From assembly GCF_019145435.1 (NCBI RefSeq), contig NZ_JAHSTS010000002.1, forward strand, positions 2,266,001 through 2,330,000: a DNA stretch of 64,000 bases, given 5' to 3'. Origin of the DNA: Pseudomonas ekonensis. GTDB lineage: Bacteria; Pseudomonadota; Gammaproteobacteria; Pseudomonadales; Pseudomonadaceae. A program made the translations under genes and the position numbers. The notes below the pieces were generated by a model. The model searched no databases and had not been told where the DNA came from. It saw only the letters and a list, made by a program, of their open reading frames with translations. Below are positions 8,855 through 17,108 of this stretch, piece after piece. The first letter of the stretch is position 1; each line of letters opens with the position of its first letter.

Positions 8855-10855
8855 TCAACGCACCAGGTGCAGGAACTGCATGTGCCGTTCGTACTGGTCG
8901 AGGATGTCGTTGATGATCTGCTCCTTGGTGTAGCCGACCAGATCGTAGTCCTGGCTGCCCTCGCTCAAATGCACTTCGGCGCGGTAGTAGCGGCGGTTGT
9001 TGAGCTGCTTGGAGCCCATGCCGCCCCGGGCGAACGACGGCGTGAAATAGCCGCGCATCTGCACCTGGTAGATGAACGGGTGCAGTTCGCCATGGCCGAT
9101 CTCCAGGCTGACGCTGTCGTGGGCCGGGTCCGGCTGCGTGACCACGTGCAGACCCTTCTCGACGAACACCGCCGTCACCTCTTCGATGGCCGGCTTCACG
9201 GTGCTGTCCATGAACCGGTACACCTCGTCCCGGGACGGGAAATGCACCGCCTGGCTCAAGCGCTGCCGCCAGCCGCCCTTGCCGCGCCGCGAGCCGGACA
9301 CCGGCGCCAGCGAATGCAATTGCGCGATCTGCTTCTGCGACTCCAGGTAGAACGCCTTGTGCAGCCCCCACATCATCAGCAGCAGGATCAGCGAGAACGG
9401 CAGCGAGGTCAGCACCACCGCCGACTTCAGCGCATCGATGCTGCCGGAGAACAGCAGCGCGCTGGTGATCAGCGCCGTCATCGCGCCCCAGAACACCCGC
9501 AGCCATTTCGGCCCGTCCTCGTCCGGGCCGCCGCCCTTGGCCGACAGGGTCGAGAGCACCACGGTGCCGGAGTCGGCGGAGGTGACGAAGAACACGAAGC
9601 TGATGAACACCGTCACCGCGATGACGGTCTTGCTCCACGGGTAGGTCTCCAGCAGCAGGTAGAGGGTCATCGACGGGTCGTCGATGGCCGACAGGCCGAG
9701 GGCCGTCATGCCGTGGTTGAGCACCTGGTCGATGGCGCTGTTGCCGAAGATCGACATCCACGCCAGGGTGAAGCCCAGCGGAATCAGCAGCACGCCGAAG
9801 ACGAATTCGCGGATGGTGCGGCCCCGGGAGATCCGCGCGATGAACAGGCCCACGAACGGCGACCAGGCGATCCACCAGGCCCAGTAGAACACCGTCCAGC
9901 CGCCGAGCCAGTCGCTGGGCTTGTCGTAGGCGTAGAGGTCGAAGCTCTTGGTCGGCAACGCGCCGAGGTAATCGCCCAGGTTCTGGATCAGGGTGTTGAG
10001 CAGGTGCTGGGTGGGCCCGGCGAACAGCACGAACAGCAGCAGCGCGCAGGCCAGCAGCATGTTGATGTCGGACATCACCCGCACGCCCTTGTCGACCCCG
10101 GACACGGCGACGGTGATCGCCGCGCCCATCATCAGGACGATCAGGCCGACCTGGATCCACTGGGTGTGGGCGATGCCGAACAGATAGTCCAGGCCGGAGT
10201 TGAGGTGCAGCACGCCGAAGCCCATGTCCGCGCCGAGGCCGAACACCGTGGCGATGATGCCGAAGCCGTCCACCGCGTAGCCGATGGGGCCGTTGATGCG
10301 TTTGCCGATCAGCGGATAGAGCGCCGAGCGCAGGGCCAGCGGCAAGTTGTGGCGGTAGGCGCAGTACGCCAATGCCATGCCGACGAAGGCGAACACGCCC
10401 CAGCCGTGCAGGCCCCAGTGCAGGAACAGGATCTGCATCGCCTGGCGCGCGGCGTCCGCCGTGCCGGCCTCGCCCTGGGGCGGCTGGAGCATGTGGGTCA
10501 GGGGTTCCGACACGCAGAAGAAAAACAGGGTGATGCTGATCCCGGCGGCGAACAGCATGCCGGCCCAGGACAGGTAACTGAATTCGGGCTCGTCGTGGTC
10601 GGCACCGAGCTTGATCTTGCCGTAGCCAGACAGCGCGGTGACCACCACGAAGACCAGATACAGGGTCATCGCCAGCATGTAGTACCAGCCGACCGTGTTG
10701 GCCGCCCAGTCCTGGGCCTTCAGCAGCCAGGCGCCGGCCGCCTCCGGCAGGGAAATCACGACGAGGCCGAACAGCAGGATGACTGTCGCGGCGAACCAGA
10801 ACACCGGTGGGTTCATGCGCACCTGGGCGCTGGCGGGGGTGGACGATGCACTCAT
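8855..10855 (-). CDS. betT: BCCT-family choline/betaine transporter (BetT type)
   Basis: Secondary transporter of choline or a related quaternary amine, 666 residues. It has about 12 transmembrane segments (roughly 15-510), the BCCT aromatic box near FYWAWWIAWSPFVGLFIARISRGR, and a cytoplasmic C-terminal tail of about 150 residues of the kind that makes BetT proteins osmoresponsive. A perfect 12+12 dyad resembling a BetI operator lies 92 bases upstream of the start, which supports choline as substrate. No betIBA genes are in the window. Other BCCT substrates (carnitine, betaine) are possible. Confidence 0.85.
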   Translation of the reverse strand: MSASSTPASAQVRMNPPVFWFAATVILLFGLVVISLPEAAGAWLLKAQDWAANTVGWYYMLAMTLYLVFVVVTALSGYGKIKLGADHDEPEFSYLSWAGMLFAAGISITLFFFCVSEPLTHMLQPPQGEAGTADAARQAMQILFLHWGLHGWGVFAFVGMALAYCAYRHNLPLALRSALYPLIGKRINGPIGYAVDGFGIIATVFGLGADMGFGVLHLNSGLDYLFGIAHTQWIQVGLIVLMMGAAITVAVSGVDKGVRVMSDINMLLACALLLFVLFAGPTQHLLNTLIQNLGDYLGALPTKSFDLYAYDKPSDWLGGWTVFYWAWWIAWSPFVGLFIARISRGRTIREFVFGVLLIPLGFTLAWMSIFGNSAIDQVLNHGMTALGLSAIDDPSMTLYLLLETYPWSKTVIAVTVFISFVFFVTSADSGTVVLSTLSAKGGGPDEDGPKWLRVFWGAMTALITSALLFSGSIDALKSAVVLTSLPFSLILLLMMWGLHKAFYLESQKQIAQLHSLAPVSGSRRGKGGWRQRLSQAVHFPSRDEVYRFMDSTVKPAIEEVTAVFVEKGLHVVTQPDPAHDSVSLEIGHGELHPFIYQVQMRGYFTPSFARGGMGSKQLNNRRYYRAEVHLSEGSQDYDLVGYTKEQIINDILDQYERHMQFLHLVR

Positions 10856-11157
10856 GGACGGTGCACCTCGAAGGGGTGGAACATGGCTGAAATGATCGGA
10901 CTCAGCAAAGGCAAGCCTCCTGTTGTGAGCGGGCAGCGGACGGCCGGTTTAACTTGAATGAACGTTCAAGTTAAACATGGATAGCACGCTAAGGACTAAT
11001 CGCAAGGCCGAGCGGTCGCTTGGCCTTGCGGGCTCAAGGAGGGTTATGACGCAGGTTCGGAGGGATTCGTTCAGTGGAAAGTTGGCCGCGTGCCACTATC
11101 CGCACCGGCCTGAATCCATTCGACTGGCGCCGCAGGACCATCAACCGGAGTGCGCCG
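10856..11157. other. Intergenic region upstream of betT and downstream of the serine acetyltransferase gene
   Basis: Apart from the BetI-like dyad at 10947-10976, no gene or strong hairpin was seen. Short open frames here have no ribosome binding site or convincing composition. Confidence 0.5.
10947..10976. promoter_or_regulatory. BetI-like operator
   Basis: GTTTAACTTGAA (10947-10958) and its exact reverse complement TTCAAGTTAAAC (10965-10976) flank a 6-base spacer. The core TGAACGTTCAA matches the TetR-family BetI operator style known from Pseudomonas choline genes. It lies 92 bases upstream of betT on the transcribed side. Confidence 0.65.
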
Positions 11158-12084
11158 TCACTTCTGCGTCCCGTCGTCATGCTGCAGGTTGGCCTGGGTC
11201 AGGTTGCTGCCCGCCGGCACGCTGCGGGTCAGCCACACGTTGCCGCCGATGGTCGAGCCCTGGCCGATGGTGATGCGCCCCAGGATGGTCGCCCCGGCGT
11301 AGATCACCACGTCGTCCTCGACGATCGGGTGTCGCGGGTGGCCCTTCTGCAACTGGCCGTCCTCGTCCGCCGGGAAACGCTTGGCGCCCAGGGTCACCGC
11401 CTGGTAGATCCGCACCCGCTCGCCGATGATCGCGGTTTCGCCGATCACCACGCCGGTGCCGTGGTCGATGAAGAAGCTCGGGCCGATCTGCGCGCCGGGG
11501 TGGATGTCGATGCCGGTGGCCGAGTGGGCGATCTCCGAGCTGATCCGCGCCAGCAGCGGCAGGCCCGCACGGTACAGGTGATGGGCCAGGCGATGGTGGA
11601 TCACCGCCAGGATGCCCGGGTAGCACAGCAGCACCTCGTCGACGCTGCGCGCCGCCGGATCGCCGTGGTAGGCCGCCAGCACGTCGGTGTCGAGCAGACT
11701 GCGCAGGCCCGGCAGGGCCAGGGCGAAGTCCTGGACGATCCGGATCGCCCGGGACTCGACCTCGGTGTCGGCCTGGGCGCTGTGGCGGGCGACGTAGCGC
11801 AGTTCGAGCCGCGCCTGGACGAGCAACGCATTCAGGGCGACGTCGAGGGTATGGCCGACATAGAAGTCCTCGCTTTCCTCACGCAGGTCCACCGGCCCCA
11901 GGCGCATCGGAAACAACGCCCCGCACAGGGCCTCGAGGATCTCCGCCATCGCCGCCCGGGATGGCAGTTCGCGCCCGCCCTGTTCGCCGGTGGCCCGGCC
12001 GTTCCGGGTACGCCACAGGTCCCGCGCGGTACGCAGTTGGCTGACGATGGTCTGCAGTTGCCAATGGCTGGAACGCTCGCTCAC
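11158..12084 (-). CDS. epsC: Serine O-acetyltransferase (EpsC/CysE type)
   Basis: Makes O-acetylserine from serine and acetyl-CoA, the committed step of cysteine synthesis. In 308 residues it has an N-terminal helical region (1-150), then a left-handed beta-helix of hexapeptide repeats with the catalytic pair in [10 protein letters not shown] and [17 protein letters not shown]. The C terminus continues past the repeats ([14 protein letters not shown]), as in the EpsC subfamily. It is divergent from D-cysteine desulfhydrase across 190 bases and so belongs to the cysteine block. Confidence 0.9.
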   Translation of the reverse strand: MSERSSHWQLQTIVSQLRTARDLWRTRNGRATGEQGGRELPSRAAMAEILEALCGALFPMRLGPVDLREESEDFYVGHTLDVALNALLVQARLELRYVARHSAQADTEVESRAIRIVQDFALALPGLRSLLDTDVLAAYHGDPAARSVDEVLLCYPGILAVIHHRLAHHLYRAGLPLLARISSEIAHSATGIDIHPGAQIGPSFFIDHGTGVVIGETAIIGERVRIYQAVTLGAKRFPADEDGQLQKGHPRHPIVEDDVVIYAGATILGRITIGQGSTIGGNVWLTRSVPAGSNLTQANLQHDDGTQK

Positions 12085-12274
12085 GGTAAAGACTCCTCAC
12101 CGGCGGCCGGACTGTCGGGCCGCCTCAACGGCGACTACTTTACGGCATGGCCCCGAGCGCGAATTAAGAACCGATAGTGCTGGCCTAAGCACGTTTGGCT
12201 ATAAGCGATTGGCGGTTGCCCCGGTAAAACGCCATGCCTATAGTCCTGTGATCTTCCTCCGCCAGTACAGGCCC

Positions 12275-13267
12275 ATGATCAAACAACAGCTGGACCGCTT
12301 TCATCGTCTCGACCTGCTCGGCCAACCCACTCCCCTGGAAAAACTCGATCGCCTCTCCGCCTGGCTGGGCCGCGACATCTACTTCAAGCGCGACGACCTG
12401 ACCCCGCTGGCCATGGGCGGCAACAAGCTGCGCAAGCTCGAATACCTCGCCGCCGACGCCCTCGCCCAGGGCGCCGACACCCTGATCACCGCCGGCGCCC
12501 TGCAGTCGAACCACGTGCGCCAGACCGCGGCGATCGCCGCCAAACTGGGCCTGGGCTGCGTGGCGCTGCTGGAGAACCCGCTGGGCACCGACGACGGCGA
12601 CTACACCGGCAACGGCAACCGCCTGCTGCTGGATCTGTTCGACGCCAAGGTGGAGTTGGTCGACAACCTCGACAACGCCGACGAGCAACTGGCGGCCCTC
12701 GCGGTGCGCCTGCGCAGCAACGGCAAGAAGCCGTACCTGGTGCCCATCGGCGGCTCCAACGCCCTCGGCGCTTTGGGTTACGTGCGGGCCGGCCTGGAAC
12801 TGGCCGGACAGATCAAGGACACCGGCCTGGACTTCGCCGCCGTGGTGCTGGCCTCCGGCAGCGCCGGCACCCACAGCGGCCTGGCCCTGGCCCTGAACGA
12901 AGCGTTGCCGGCGCTGCCGGTGATCGGTGTGACCGTCTCGCGCAGCGAAGAGGACCAACGCCCGAAAGTGCAGGGCCTGGCCGAACGCACCGCCGACCTG
13001 CTGGGCGTGGCGCTGCCGGACAGTTTCAAGGTGCGCCTGTGGGACGAATACTTCGGCCCGCGCTACGGCGAACCGAACGCCGGCACCCTGGCGGCGGTGA
13101 AGCTGCTGGCCAGCCAGGAAGGCGTGCTGCTCGACCCGGTCTACACCGGCAAGGCCATGGCCGGCCTGCTCGACGGCATCGGCCGCGGGCGCTTCGACGA
13201 CGGCCCGGTGATCTTTCTGCACACCGGCGGCGCGCCGGCGCTGTTCGCCTACAAGGACTTCCTGTAG
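12275..13267 (+). CDS. dcyD: D-cysteine desulfhydrase (PLP-dependent)
   Basis: Breaks D-cysteine into pyruvate, ammonia and sulfide. The 330-residue protein belongs to the ACC deaminase/D-cysteine desulfhydrase group. The PLP lysine lies in [11 protein letters not shown] (about residues 47-57), with SNHVRQTAA after it and the phosphate-binding GSAGTHSGL (about 190-198). The start ATG 12275 ([10 protein letters not shown]) gives the usual family length. It is followed by the cystine importer, the same partnership as in enterobacterial dcyD-fliY/yecSC, so imported cyst(e)ine can feed sulfide. Confidence 0.9.
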   Translation: MIKQQLDRFHRLDLLGQPTPLEKLDRLSAWLGRDIYFKRDDLTPLAMGGNKLRKLEYLAADALAQGADTLITAGALQSNHVRQTAAIAAKLGLGCVALLENPLGTDDGDYTGNGNRLLLDLFDAKVELVDNLDNADEQLAALAVRLRSNGKKPYLVPIGGSNALGALGYVRAGLELAGQIKDTGLDFAAVVLASGSAGTHSGLALALNEALPALPVIGVTVSRSEEDQRPKVQGLAERTADLLGVALPDSFKVRLWDEYFGPRYGEPNAGTLAAVKLLASQEGVLLDPVYTGKAMAGLLDGIGRGRFDDGPVIFLHTGGAPALFAYKDFL

Positions 13268-13274
13268 GGCCCGT

Positions 13275-13298
13275 GGCGAGGGAGCGAGCTCCCTCGCC
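13275..13298. terminator. REP-type hairpin after dcyD
   Basis: GGCGAGGGAGC (13275-13285) pairs perfectly with GCTCCCTCGCC (13288-13298). It lies 7 bases past the dcyD stop. There is no T-run, so it is a REP element that may act as a stability or termination hairpin. Confidence 0.6.
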
Positions 13299-13321
13299 GC
13301 AGGAGGCTGCGCATATATTCA

Positions 13322-13360
13322 AATTGGAAATAACAAAAATAAAAACCATTATTTTCAATT
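13322..13360. promoter_or_regulatory. Interrupted dyad upstream of tcyJ (candidate CysB/LysR-type site)
   Basis: AATTGGAAATAA (13322-13333) is mirrored by TTATTTTCAATT (13349-13360) with one mismatch across a 15-base A-rich spacer. The 39-base span fits a LysR-type activator. It lies 147-185 bases before tcyJ. CysB is the likely candidate from gene function only. Confidence 0.45.
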
Positions 13361-13379
13361 CTAAGCGAGCAATCATATA

Positions 13380-13409
13380 GTCTCCCCGCGGGCGAATTTC
13401 GCGGGAGAC
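13380..13409 (+). promoter_or_regulatory. Leader hairpin upstream of tcyJ
   Basis: GTCTCCCCGCG (13380-13390) pairs with CGCGGGAGAC (13400-13409), with one bulged C and a 9-base loop. It lies about 100 bases before tcyJ, probably in its 5' leader. No T-run follows, so a role in message stability or attenuation is open. Confidence 0.4.
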
Positions 13410-13506
13410 GCATAAGCTGCTTTAGGGCACGATAGCGCAGTCGTCCAATTCCCGGATTCGCCAACTTTCCTTAAGCGTCTTCCATAAGAAAACACAGGGG
13501 CATGTC

Positions 13507-14307
13507 ATGAATTTTTCCGCACTACGTCGCAACCTGCTGGTGGGTTCGCTGGGCCTGGCGCTGAGCGCCGGCCTGATCGGCCACGCAGCCGCCGGTGAGC
13601 AACTGAAGCAGATCAAGGACAAAGGCGTCATCAACGTCGGCCTGGAAGGCACCTACCCACCGTTCTCCTTCGTCGATCCCGACGGCAAGCTGGCCGGCTT
13701 CGAGGTCGAACTCTCCGAAGCCCTGGCGCAGAAGCTGGGCGTGAAGGCCAAGATCCAGCCGACCAAGTGGGACGGCATCCTCGCGGCCCTGGAGTCCAAG
13801 CGTCTGGACGTCGTGGTCAACCAGGTGACCATCTCCGACGAGCGCAAGAAGAAATACGACTTCTCCGAGCCCTACACCGTGTCCGGGATCCAGGCGCTGG
13901 TGCTGAAGGACAAGGAAGCGGCGCTGAACATCAAGACCGCCGCCGACCTGTCCGGCAAGAAGGTCGGCGTGGGCCTGGGCACCAACTACGAGCAGTGGGT
14001 ACGGGCCAACGTGCCGGGCGCCGACGTGCGCACCTACGACGACGATCCGACCAAGTTCGCCGACCTGAACAACGGCCGCACCGACGCCATCCTGATCGAC
14101 CGTCTGGCTGCACTGGAATACGCCAAGAAGGCACCGAAGACCGTGGCCGCCGGCCAGGCGTTCTCCCGTCAGGAATCGGGCATCGCGCTGCGCAAGGGCG
14201 AGCCGGAACTGCTGGCGGCGTTGAACAAGGCCCTCGACGACCTGCGCGCCGACGGCACGCTGAAAAAGCTCTCGGAAAAGTACTTCAACGCTGACGTCAC
14301 CCAATAA
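13507..14307 (+). CDS. tcyJ: Cystine ABC transporter, periplasmic binding protein
   Basis: Binds cystine (FliY/TcyJ family) for import through TcyLN. 266 residues with a signal peptide (about 1-30, cleavage after AAAG or nearby), then a class-3 solute binding domain with GLEGTYPPFSFVDPDGKLAGFEVEL, the family-typical DVVVNQVTISDERKKKYDFSEPY, and IALRKGEPELLAALNKALDDL near the end. The stop overlaps the tcyL start by one base (TAATG). An A/T-rich dyad and a leader hairpin precede it. Confidence 0.9.
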   Translation: MNFSALRRNLLVGSLGLALSAGLIGHAAAGEQLKQIKDKGVINVGLEGTYPPFSFVDPDGKLAGFEVELSEALAQKLGVKAKIQPTKWDGILAALESKRLDVVVNQVTISDERKKKYDFSEPYTVSGIQALVLKDKEAALNIKTAADLSGKKVGVGLGTNYEQWVRANVPGADVRTYDDDPTKFADLNNGRTDAILIDRLAALEYAKKAPKTVAAGQAFSRQESGIALRKGEPELLAALNKALDDLRADGTLKKLSEKYFNADVTQ

Positions 14308-14972
14308 TGGAAGCAGCTTTCCAACTCGCGCTGGACTCCGCGCCCTTCCTGCTCAAGGGCGCGTACTACACGGTCATCCTTAGCCTCGGCGGCATGTTCT
14401 TCGGTCTGCTGCTGGGCTTCGGCCTGGCGCTGATGCGCCTGTCGCGGTTCAAGTCGGTCAGCTGGCTGGCCCGCATCTACGTGTCGTTCTTTCGCGGCAC
14501 GCCGTTGCTGGTGCAACTGTTCGTGATCTATTACGGCTTGCCGCAACTGGGTGTGGAACTGGATCCGCTGCCGGCGGCCCTGATCGGCTTCTCGCTGAAC
14601 ATGGCCGCCTACGCCTGCGAGATCCTGCGCGCCGCCATCGGCTCGATCGAGCGCGGCCAGTGGGAAGCGGCGGCCAGCATCGGCATGACCCGCGCGCAGA
14701 CCCTGCGCCGGGCCATCCTGCCGCAGGCGATGCGCACGGCGTTGCCGCCGCTGGGCAACAGCTTCATTTCGCTGGTCAAGGACACCGCGCTGGCCGCCAC
14801 CATCCAGGTGCCGGAACTGTTCCGCCAGGCGCAGCTGATCACCGCCCGCACCTTCGAAGTGTTCACCATGTATCTTGCCGCCGCGCTGATCTACTGGGTT
14901 CTGGCCACGGTGCTGTCGCACCTGCAGAACAAGCTGGAAGAGCGGGTCAATCGGCACGACCAGGAGTCCTGA
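14307..14972 (+). CDS. tcyL: Cystine ABC transporter, permease subunit
   Basis: Inner-membrane subunit of the cystine importer (YecS family), 221 residues. About five hydrophobic segments are visible (first about 22-42), and the EAA loop is EAAASIGMTRAQTLRRAILPQAMR (about 119-142). One permease gene is present, so a homodimer is expected. It overlaps tcyJ by one base and is followed by tcyN after four bases, so the three genes are co-transcribed. Confidence 0.9.
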   Translation: MEAAFQLALDSAPFLLKGAYYTVILSLGGMFFGLLLGFGLALMRLSRFKSVSWLARIYVSFFRGTPLLVQLFVIYYGLPQLGVELDPLPAALIGFSLNMAAYACEILRAAIGSIERGQWEAAASIGMTRAQTLRRAILPQAMRTALPPLGNSFISLVKDTALAATIQVPELFRQAQLITARTFEVFTMYLAAALIYWVLATVLSHLQNKLEERVNRHDQES

Positions 14973-14976
14973 CCCC

Positions 14977-15726
14977 ATGATTGTCGTGGAAAAACTGACA
15001 AAGCAGTTCAAGGGCCAGACCGTGCTCAACGGCATCGACCTGGAGGTGAAGGAAGGCGAGGTCGTGGCGATCATCGGTCCCAGCGGCTCGGGCAAGACCA
15101 CGTTCCTGCGCTGCCTGAACTTCCTTGAGCAACCCACCAGCGGCCGGATCAAGGTCGGCGATATCGAGATCGATACCGGCCGCCCGCTGAACCAGCAGCA
15201 AGGCCTGGTGCGCAACCTGCGCCAGCACGTGGGCTTCGTGTTCCAGAACTTCAACCTGTTCCCCCACCGCACCGCCCTGGAGAACGTCATCGAAGGCCCG
15301 ACCGTGGTCAAGAAGACGCCCCGCGCCGATGCCGTCGCCCTGGGCCGCAAACTGCTGGCCAAGGTCGGCCTGGCGGGCAAGGAAGACGCCTATCCGCGGC
15401 GCCTTTCCGGTGGCCAGCAACAGCGCGTGGCGATTGCCCGGGCGCTGGCGATGGAGCCGGAAGTGATCCTGTTCGACGAGCCGACCTCGGCCCTCGACCC
15501 GGAACTGGTGGGCGAAGTGCTGGCGACCATCCGCGGCCTCGCCGAGGAGAAGCGCACCATGGTCATCGTCACCCACGAAATGGCGTTCGCCCGTGACGTG
15601 GCCAACCGTGTGGTGTTCTTCGACAAGGGCGTGATCGTCGAGCAAGGTGAAGCCAAGGCCCTGTTCGCCGATCCGAAAGAAGAACGCACGCGGCAGTTCC
15701 TCAGCAAGTTCAGAAACAACGGCTGA
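14977..15726 (+). CDS. tcyN: Cystine ABC transporter, ATP-binding subunit
   Basis: ATPase of the cystine importer (YecC family), 249 residues: Walker A GPSGSGKT (34-41), Q-loop FVFQNF (87-92), LSGGQ (143-147), Walker B VILFDEP (163-169), H-loop VTHEMAFA. It might also energise the ATPase-less cysteine-type permeases at 32099-33404, because this is the nearest polar-amino-acid ATPase; that is inference. A short hairpin follows the stop. Confidence 0.9.
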   Translation: MIVVEKLTKQFKGQTVLNGIDLEVKEGEVVAIIGPSGSGKTTFLRCLNFLEQPTSGRIKVGDIEIDTGRPLNQQQGLVRNLRQHVGFVFQNFNLFPHRTALENVIEGPTVVKKTPRADAVALGRKLLAKVGLAGKEDAYPRRLSGGQQQRVAIARALAMEPEVILFDEPTSALDPELVGEVLATIRGLAEEKRTMVIVTHEMAFARDVANRVVFFDKGVIVEQGEAKALFADPKEERTRQFLSKFRNNG

Positions 15727-16183
15727 CTTCACTTACCTGCATCAACCGCAAACTTCCATGGACGGAAGTTTCGCTCTCCATCTCTCCCCCCTATAGCAAT
15801 CAACTTGTTCCGGTGCAGCACATATATATGTTCTGCAACAGATATTCCGTGTCCGGCCTCCGCGCCCCCATCGACAGGTACATGGCCAGACATGCGCTGA
15901 AACCGCCAAAACAGCTCTGTCCTGTGGCCGAATTCATCCGGCTGGCCAAGCAAATGGCACTGTTTATGTAGGAGCTTTCTGATTAGTCCGCAATTTTTAA
16001 AATCACCGCTTGCCTCTATTGACAGCTCTTTCGGTGAACTTTTATCTAGTCGCATGGTTGCCCGTTACTTAATAAAGGCGACATGAACATCTATCGACCT
16101 GACACTGTTTCATGACCTGAACATTCCAACCGCCCGAACATTCAGAAACGGACTTCGCTGCAAGGTCTCAAGGAGAGAACCCC
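15727..16183. other. 457-base gap between tcyN and the duplicated-domain protein
   Basis: AT-richer than its surroundings. It contains the post-tcyN hairpin (15750-15771), a 47-codon open frame on the plus strand (15828-15971, MFCNRYSVSGLRAPIDRYMA...) without a ribosome binding site, and a 108-codon open frame on the minus strand (15729-16055) with no recognisable domain. Neither is called as a gene. It could hold the promoter of the 16184 gene or a decayed gene. Confidence 0.5.
15750..15771 (+). terminator. Hairpin after tcyN
   Basis: AAACTTCC and GGAAGTTT pair perfectly around a 6-base loop, 23 bases after the tcyN stop. There is no clear T-run, so it is a weak terminator candidate. Confidence 0.45.
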
Positions 16184-16936
16184 ATGCCCCTCACTTCGCA
16201 TATCCCCGAAATGGCCGCGCCGCGCCTGGCGTCGGCCCACAGGAACGGCATCGGTCTGGCCGCCGCCGCCCATTTGCTGGCCGAGGTCGACCCGTATCCC
16301 GGCATGGACGCCGGCGACCTGATCGAACTGTTCTGGAACGGCTGCTACGTGGCCTCCCTGGTGCTCACGGACAAGGAGGTGGGCGAGCCTGTGAGGCTGA
16401 GGGTTCCGGAAAGCTTCATCGTCAACGGCCCGAGCCGGCTGCATTACCGCATCATGCAGGTGGGGCGGGATCCAGCGCTGTCGGCCAGCGCATCGGCCGA
16501 GGTGAAGCTGGACTGCCCCGGCGGCCGGCCGCCGTTGCTGTGCCATGACGAAAACCAGCACCTGGCCCGCGCCGTGCTGCCTGAGACCATCTGCCGGCAA
16601 GGCGTGAACCCGGGGCAGGTCAAGCGCGGTGTGCCGCTGACCATCCAGCCCTACCTGAACATGGCCGAGGGCGACGCGATCACGGTGCGCTGGGGCGATG
16701 TGCGGATGGACCTGCCGCCGGTCACAGGCGAAGGCGTCGGACGGCCGGTCCACGTGTGGGTACCGCCGTCGGTGATTCTCGAAGCCGGCGAGGACCTGCG
16801 CCTGGAAGTGACCTATTGCATCCTCGACCGGGTCGGCAACAACTCGCGCTGGGCGCCGCCGCGCATGCTGAGGATCGGCGGCAGCCTGTTAACCGGACAG
16901 GCCATGACCCCTTCTATGCATATTTCTAAAAGTTAG
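16184..16936 (+). CDS. Unrecognised protein with two tandem beta-sandwich-like repeats
   Basis: 250 residues, no signal peptide or membrane segment. Two stretches can be aligned by eye: residues 37-109 (DPYPGMDAGDLIELFWNG...VGEPVRLRVPESFI) and 156-231 (QPYLNMAEGDAITVRWGD...VGRPVHVWVPPSVI). This is an internal duplication of an all-beta, Ig-like domain of about 75 residues. A good ribosome binding site (aaggagag) precedes ATG 16184. It stands alone between a long gap and a terminator at 16998. I do not recognise a function. Similar repeat units occur in large pseudomonad surface or secreted proteins as far as I recall, so a binding role is possible. Confidence 0.7.
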   Translation: MPLTSHIPEMAAPRLASAHRNGIGLAAAAHLLAEVDPYPGMDAGDLIELFWNGCYVASLVLTDKEVGEPVRLRVPESFIVNGPSRLHYRIMQVGRDPALSASASAEVKLDCPGGRPPLLCHDENQHLARAVLPETICRQGVNPGQVKRGVPLTIQPYLNMAEGDAITVRWGDVRMDLPPVTGEGVGRPVHVWVPPSVILEAGEDLRLEVTYCILDRVGNNSRWAPPRMLRIGGSLLTGQAMTPSMHISKS

Positions 16937-16997
16937 TTCATTAATTTTTTATACACGTTTAGGGTATATGAACCGGACCACCGGACATTCTTTCGTT

Positions 16998-17021
16998 CGC
17001 CGCATTTCGCGGCGTTTTTTT
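16998..17021 (+). terminator. Rho-independent terminator
   Basis: CGCCGC (16998-17003) pairs with GCGGCG (17009-17014) and is followed by seven T residues (17015-17021). It lies 62 bases after the 16184-16936 gene and before the sfnB-type operon, so it ends the former and may sit in the leader of the latter. Confidence 0.8.
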
Positions 17022-17108
17022 GAGATGTGAGGTAGGTAGCATGGTCCGGAACCCAATCACCCCAGTGCGGATCGCCAGGGCATTGCGTGCAGCCAAGGAG
17101 TGGCACTG

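Noticed and set aside
8504..10957. An 817-codon open frame on the plus strand antisense to betT
   Set aside because: Its composition is low-complexity His/Asp/Gln/Arg with no start signal; it mirrors betT.
15729..16055. A 108-codon minus-strand frame in the gap after tcyN
   Set aside because: No ribosome binding site, no domain, and it ends at the hairpin region; it is mentioned in the gap entry only.
16937..17108. Sigma-54 promoter or riboswitch before the sfnB-type operon
   Set aside because: No GG-N10-GC match was found; the terminator at 16998 belongs to the upstream gene, and no SAM or other riboswitch fold was recognised.
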